This document shows positions 60,582 through 64,000 of a stretch of DNA of 64,000 nucleotides, piece by piece (the first letter of the stretch is position 1; each line of letters opens with the position of its first letter). The notes beneath the pieces are model-generated. The model saw only the letters and a program-made list of their open reading frames with translations, had not been told where the DNA came from and searched no databases. The stretch spans positions 48,322-112,321 of the forward strand of contig NZ_UPHT01000138.1 of the NCBI RefSeq assembly GCF_900566085.1, in the 5' to 3' direction. A program made the translations under genes and the position numbers. Origin of the DNA: Mycobacterium attenuatum (lineage in GTDB: Bacteria; Actinomycetota; Actinomycetes; Mycobacteriales; Mycobacteriaceae).

Positions 60582-61972
60582 GGCGATCCGCTGACCTTGG
60601 CCCGGTAAATCCGGGCCGCGGCTCTGGTGTGCCGGGGCACCCGCGCGTCGGTCAGCACGGTACCGACGATCTGCGCGCCGGCAGCACGCAGCGCCGTCAG
60701 CGCGTCGTTGAGTTCGTCGACGGTGGTTCGTCCCGCCCGCACCACCAGCACCGTGGCTTGAACCGCGCCGGCCAATAGGCCACTGTCGGCTGTCGCCAGC
60801 ACCGGAGGCCCGTCGACGACCATGCGGTCGAAACGCGACGACAGGTCCGCCAGCACGGTGTCGATCACCTCCGGCAGGTACCCACTGCAGGGCGAGGTCT
60901 CGCGGCGGACGAATCGCGCTCCGACAAGAAACAGGTTCGAAATCGGCGTCGGCTTCACGACTTCGGCAGCAATAGCGGGACTGGCCAGGGCGTTGGCCAG
61001 GCCCTCCCCCGACTCGACCCGCAGCAAGCCGGCGAGCACGGGGCGGCGGGTATCGCCCTCCACCAGCAGAACGTCTTCGCCGAGTTCAGCAAGCGCCAGC
61101 GACAAGTTCAGTGCTGTCGTCGTGGTTCCTTCACCGCCGAACGGCGCGGCCACCAGCACCCGGCGGACGTCGGATCCCATGGCCCTCAGCAGCCGGCCGC
61201 GCAACCCGCGCACCGCGTCGTCGGCTGTGACGTCGGTGCCGAATCGCGGTGTGCTGCCGTGCTTTCCGGGCAACTCGGCCAAGGTCGGCAGACCCGAAAG
61301 TTGTTCCAGCTTGCCGCGGCTACGGACGCTGCGATCGCTGGCCTCCCGGGTCAATGCGACCGCGATGCCCAGTAGCACCCCGGCGGTGAGGCCCATGGCC
61401 ATGTTGCGCAGCGGGATCGGCCTACTCGGGCGGCTGGGTACCTCGGGCTGCTTGACGATCGTCGCCGTGGCCATCGGAGTTGACTTCGGCGGTTGGGGCG
61501 TATCCCTGCCTTGCGGAGCGCCCTGCGGACGCGCATTGACATCGAGCGTGGGAACCAGCGTGGCAAACGAATCGGCCATGGCGCCGGCCAGCAGCGCGGC
61601 CCGCTTTGGATCGGTATCGGTGACGGTGATGGTGAACAGCATCGACTTCGGGGTGTACTTCACCTGGGTATTGCTCACCACGGTGTCGCCGCTGATCGGC
61701 AGTTGCAGCCGACTGACGGCGCGCTCCGCTACCGCACGCCCACCGGCGATCTCGGCATACGACGACAACCGGTCTTGTGCAGCCTGCCCGCCCCAGTACA
61801 CCTCGGTGACGTCGGTCGCACCGGCAATCGAGATGAGAACGGTGGCCGACGACTGGTACGCCTTGTTCTGGAAGATCGTGACGGCCACCGCACCGGCCAG
61901 ACACGCCAGCAACGCGGCCACGACGAGTTTCCAGCGCGTGAGGAGGGTCTGAACGAAGGTGCGGAAATCCAT
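60578..61972 (-). CDS. Wzc-like polysaccharide co-polymerase with degenerate P-loop
   Basis: A 464-residue fusion of a chain-length (Wzz) part and a cytoplasmic ATPase part. Membrane helices: LVVAALLACLAGAVAVTIF near residue 15-35 and NMAMGLTAGVLLGIAVAL near 190-208. The ATPase has APFGGEGTTTTAL where the BY-kinase Walker A GxGK[ST] should be, so the P-loop lysine is replaced by Thr; Walker A' reads LLVEGDTRRPVL and Walker B reads MVVDGPPVL. There is no C-terminal tyrosine cluster. It probably controls polymer length but may lack tyrosine kinase activity. ATG 61972 is preceded by AAAGGG. Confidence 0.88.
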   Translation of the reverse strand: MDFRTFVQTLLTRWKLVVAALLACLAGAVAVTIFQNKAYQSSATVLISIAGATDVTEVYWGGQAAQDRLSSYAEIAGGRAVAERAVSRLQLPISGDTVVSNTQVKYTPKSMLFTITVTDTDPKRAALLAGAMADSFATLVPTLDVNARPQGAPQGRDTPQPPKSTPMATATIVKQPEVPSRPSRPIPLRNMAMGLTAGVLLGIAVALTREASDRSVRSRGKLEQLSGLPTLAELPGKHGSTPRFGTDVTADDAVRGLRGRLLRAMGSDVRRVLVAAPFGGEGTTTTALNLSLALAELGEDVLLVEGDTRRPVLAGLLRVESGEGLANALASPAIAAEVVKPTPISNLFLVGARFVRRETSPCSGYLPEVIDTVLADLSSRFDRMVVDGPPVLATADSGLLAGAVQATVLVVRAGRTTVDELNDALTALRAAGAQIVGTVLTDARVPRHTRAAARIYRAKVSGSP

Positions 61973-62337
61973 CCACTGCCCTTTCTTGACCCGATGCCAC
62001 ACGAATAGGGCCGATACTGTCTACTGCGCACCCGCCGCGCTGACCGCGAGCACATTATGCAGCATCGCCGTGCAACGTAGCGTCAAGATCGCTGCGTATG
62101 GCCGAACAATCGCGAATTTCCCTGACTCCCGGTATGCCGCGCCGCCGCGGGTGTGTGACAGTGCCCCGGCGGGTATCAGAAGTTCGGCTGCCTCGCAGAA
62201 CTGGTAGCGGGTCGGCGACCATAGCGTAGGATCCACGCCGCAGCGTTATGTTCACGCCCAGCAACGACGTAGCCGTAGCGGATGGCCATGGATGCCCAGC
62301 CGGTGATCGCGAGGAAACACTGCTGGAGACACCACAC
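61973..62337. other. 365-base divergent intergenic region
   Basis: Between the Wzc-like gene (minus) and FkbM B (plus), expected to carry the promoter of the wzc-wzy-GT4-methyltransferase transcript. The frame of FkbM B is open from 62248, but no better start was seen. No other gene or clear element. Confidence 0.5.
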
Positions 62338-63132
62338 ATGCCCGTCGCACGCTCTGTCAAACGCCGGCTGGCCCCGGTGGTGAAAGCTGTCGCGCCACGC
62401 TTGTTCTGGCGGCGGAAGTACCGCTTACTCCAGCGTCTCGACGAATCCAGCCGGGACGCGCGGCTGGCGGCGTCGTTATGCGATCCGAACCGCATTTCGC
62501 TGGACATAGGAGCCGACGTCGGCGACGTCACGATCGCGATGCTTCCGGCCTCGCGGTCGGTCATAGCGTTCGAACCCCGGCCGGCCCAGGCTCGAGATCT
62601 CACGGCCATGTTCGCAGCGGTCGGCGCCGCGGTGCGGGTCGAAGCTGTGGCGCTGTCGGACAGGCCCGGCGTGATGGCCATGCGAGTGGTCGAATCCGAA
62701 CCGGGCCGAAGCACCATCGACACCGACAACGTCCTCAGCGACGTGATTGGCGGCGACGTCCAAAACATCGACGTACCGGTCAAGCGTCTCGACGACCTTC
62801 AGCTCGATGACGTCGGCCTGATCAAGATCGATGTCGAGGGCCACGAGCTGGCCGTGCTGCGCGGCGCCGTGGACACGCTGCGGCGTAACCGGCCGGCGAT
62901 TCTCGTCGAGGCCGAGGAACGGCATCGCCCCGGCGCCGTCGCCGAAATCACCACGTTGTTGACCGGTCTGGGCTACACGGGCTACTTCGAACTCGACGAC
63001 GTCCGGCGGCGGGTCGAGGAGTTCGACCCGACGCAACACCAGAATCCGGCAAACATCGGCGGCCGGGAAAACCTCTGGGCGGCTCACGGCGTCTACGTCA
63101 ACAACTTCGTCTTCGTGCCTGCGAAGGGCTGA
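62338..63132 (+). CDS. FkbM-family methyltransferase B
   Basis: A 264-residue methyltransferase from ATG 62338 with GGAG upstream; an ATG at 62248 would add 30 residues. It carries ISLDIGADVGDVTIAML (SAM loop), SVIAFEPRPAQARDL, VALSDRPGVMAMRVV and the hallmark LIKIDVEGHELAVL, then RPAILVEAEERH. It ends YVNNFVFVP. Compared with FkbM A it lacks the C-terminal helical extension and is closer to the typical family size. It may methylate a different position of the polysaccharide. Confidence 0.87.
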   Translation: MPVARSVKRRLAPVVKAVAPRLFWRRKYRLLQRLDESSRDARLAASLCDPNRISLDIGADVGDVTIAMLPASRSVIAFEPRPAQARDLTAMFAAVGAAVRVEAVALSDRPGVMAMRVVESEPGRSTIDTDNVLSDVIGGDVQNIDVPVKRLDDLQLDDVGLIKIDVEGHELAVLRGAVDTLRRNRPAILVEAEERHRPGAVAEITTLLTGLGYTGYFELDDVRRRVEEFDPTQHQNPANIGGRENLWAAHGVYVNNFVFVPAKG

Positions 63133-63220
63133 GGCGCACGGGCTTGTGCAGGCCACTGAATTACCGGCTGGGCTAGGTTCGGCGGCATGGGAAGCACGTC
63201 CTCGCTGGCGCCGCCAACCT

Positions 63221-63867
63221 TCAGACTGCCCGTCGGAAGATGAGCGCCCGGGCGCGCGACCGAAACTTGGGCGTCGGCAAGAACTCAACGTGCATCTGCG
63301 GGTCCGCCGCCTTTCCCAGCGCGGCAAAGGCCGAGGGGCTGTAGGCACGCAGATGGCTGATGAGTGCTTCATGCATGACCGCGCGTGCGGCGGCCACGCG
63401 GTCGCACCCGCACCGCGATGTTGGGGAAGATACATACGGGCACCAGCAGCAGACCCAGAGATGGCCACCGCATGATGTCCACGATGAGAAAAGCCGTACC
63501 GACGCGAGTGGCCTCGGCGATTGCCTTGGCTGCGACCGAGGGCGGCAAGTGACAAGCGGCAAGTGATAAAAGGCATAGGCGAAAACCACCAGGTCGTAGC
63601 TGTCGTCAGGATCGTCGATGTCGGTAGCGTCAACGACCTTGGTTCGCGCCCGCGGGTTGCGCCCGAGTGGACCGCTGGCGACGTTGTGCACCGAAAACGG
63701 GTCCAGGTCGGAGATGTGAGCTCGGCGGTGGGGTGTGGTCGCAATATCTGCTCGGAAAGTCGTCCGTGCCCGGCGCCCAGTTCCAGGATGCGGGGCGTGT
63801 CGATACCGGCAAGCAATTTGACCACGTAGCCAGCGATCGTCTCGTGCCTGCCATTGCGAGTGCCCAT
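63221..63867 (-). pseudogene. Frameshifted SAM-dependent methyltransferase
   Basis: A decayed class I methyltransferase. The start, in one frame, reads MGTRNGRHETIAGYVVKLLAG then PRILELGAGHGRLSEQIL, a clear motif I. After AEL the coding sense moves to a second frame (SDLDPFSVHNVASG, DDSYDLVVFAYAFYHLP). It then passes to a third (KAIAEATRVGTAFLIVDIMRW) and later returns to the second (HEALISHLRAYSPSA). At least three shifts are needed. The shift after YHLP coincides with a 14-base tandem duplication (63542-63569). A sequencing error is unlikely to explain all shifts. Confidence 0.75.
63542..63569. repeat. 14-bp tandem duplication that breaks the methyltransferase frame
   Basis: GCGGCAAGTGACAA followed directly by GCGGCAAGTGATAA, 13 of 14 identical. 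Removing one copy restores YHLPPSV, the expected reading. Confidence 0.8.
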
Positions 63868-64000
63868 GGCCTCTAGCCTCGATTTTGCATCGAATTGATG
63901 CTGAGGGCGCTCAGTCGTTGAATTGTGTTGCTGGGTAGGTATTTTCGCGTGCTGGCATGGAGGGGTGTCCCGTGTCGCGGGGTGGGGCGGGCTTTCCTTG
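63868..64000. other. Right-edge intergenic sequence
   Basis: No gene recognised; it is the region upstream of the methyltransferase pseudogene and may contain its former promoter. Confidence 0.4.

Noticed and set aside
62476..63867. 463-residue minus-strand frame spanning FkbM B and the right edge
   Set aside because: Only its first ~50 residues look real (the methyltransferase pseudogene); the rest is antisense to FkbM B.
1..64000. tRNA, rRNA, prophage or insertion-sequence genes
   Set aside because: No transposase or integrase motifs, no tRNA-like cloverleaf with CCA end, and no rRNA sequence were recognised on reading both strands.

Overview
The window is high-GC DNA from a slow-growing-type Mycobacterium that is not a member of the M. 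tuberculosis complex. The first ~33 kb follow, in reverse orientation, the M. tuberculosis order from glmU (Rv1018c) to the Rv0998 acetyltransferase. Several reconstructed proteins have the length I recall for their M. tuberculosis orthologues (PrsA 326, Pks16 544, RpfB 362, Rv0998-type acetyltransferase 333 residues). A PPE protein, a twin-arginine phospholipase C, an Lpp-LpqN lipoprotein and many TTG/GTG starts also fit. The species cannot be fixed from the sequence alone.

Bases 1-32,900 form a conserved chromosomal backbone: cell-wall and nucleotide precursors (glmU, prsA), an ArsC-like reductase, lpqT, ribosomal protein L25 and peptidyl-tRNA hydrolase, a tandem DUF302 lipoprotein, pks16, the rpfB-ksgA-ispE operon behind a conserved RNA attenuator, tatD, metS, pabB, a Rv1004c-like secreted protein, rsmI, protein mannosyltransferase, arcA, alkB, two related lipoproteins and the cyclic-nucleotide-gated acetyltransferase. 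Accessory insertions in this backbone include a PAS protein, two tandem ScbR-like TetR regulators, a GAF-GGDEF-EAL cyclic-di-GMP enzyme, and an ECF41 sigma factor with an FAD oxidoreductase and a recognisable ECF41-type promoter.

Bases 32,900-39,470 are a mixed accessory stretch: a methyltransferase, a phospholipase C, small hypothetical genes, a TetR/diiron-like gene pair and two short tandem-repeat (VNTR-like) loci.

Bases 39,320-63,870 are the most interesting part. They hold what looks like a complete Wzx/Wzy-type polysaccharide (capsule/exopolysaccharide) locus: a chain of two overlapping mini-ORFs leading into a PPE gene, then a WecG/TagA glycosyltransferase, a polyprenyl-phosphate sugar-1-phosphate transferase, a Wzx flippase, an acyltransferase, a GT2-GT4 fusion, three further GT4 enzymes, a BcsB-like anchored protein, a polysaccharide deacetylase, two FkbM and four other methyltransferases (one a frameshifted pseudogene), a Wzy polymerase and a Wzc-like co-polymerase whose P-loop lysine is replaced. 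The inferred scheme is priming on a polyprenyl carrier, elongation and decoration in the cytoplasm, flipping by Wzx, polymerisation by Wzy/Wzc, and export/trimming by the BcsB-like and deacetylase proteins. I know of no described mycobacterial product for such a locus.
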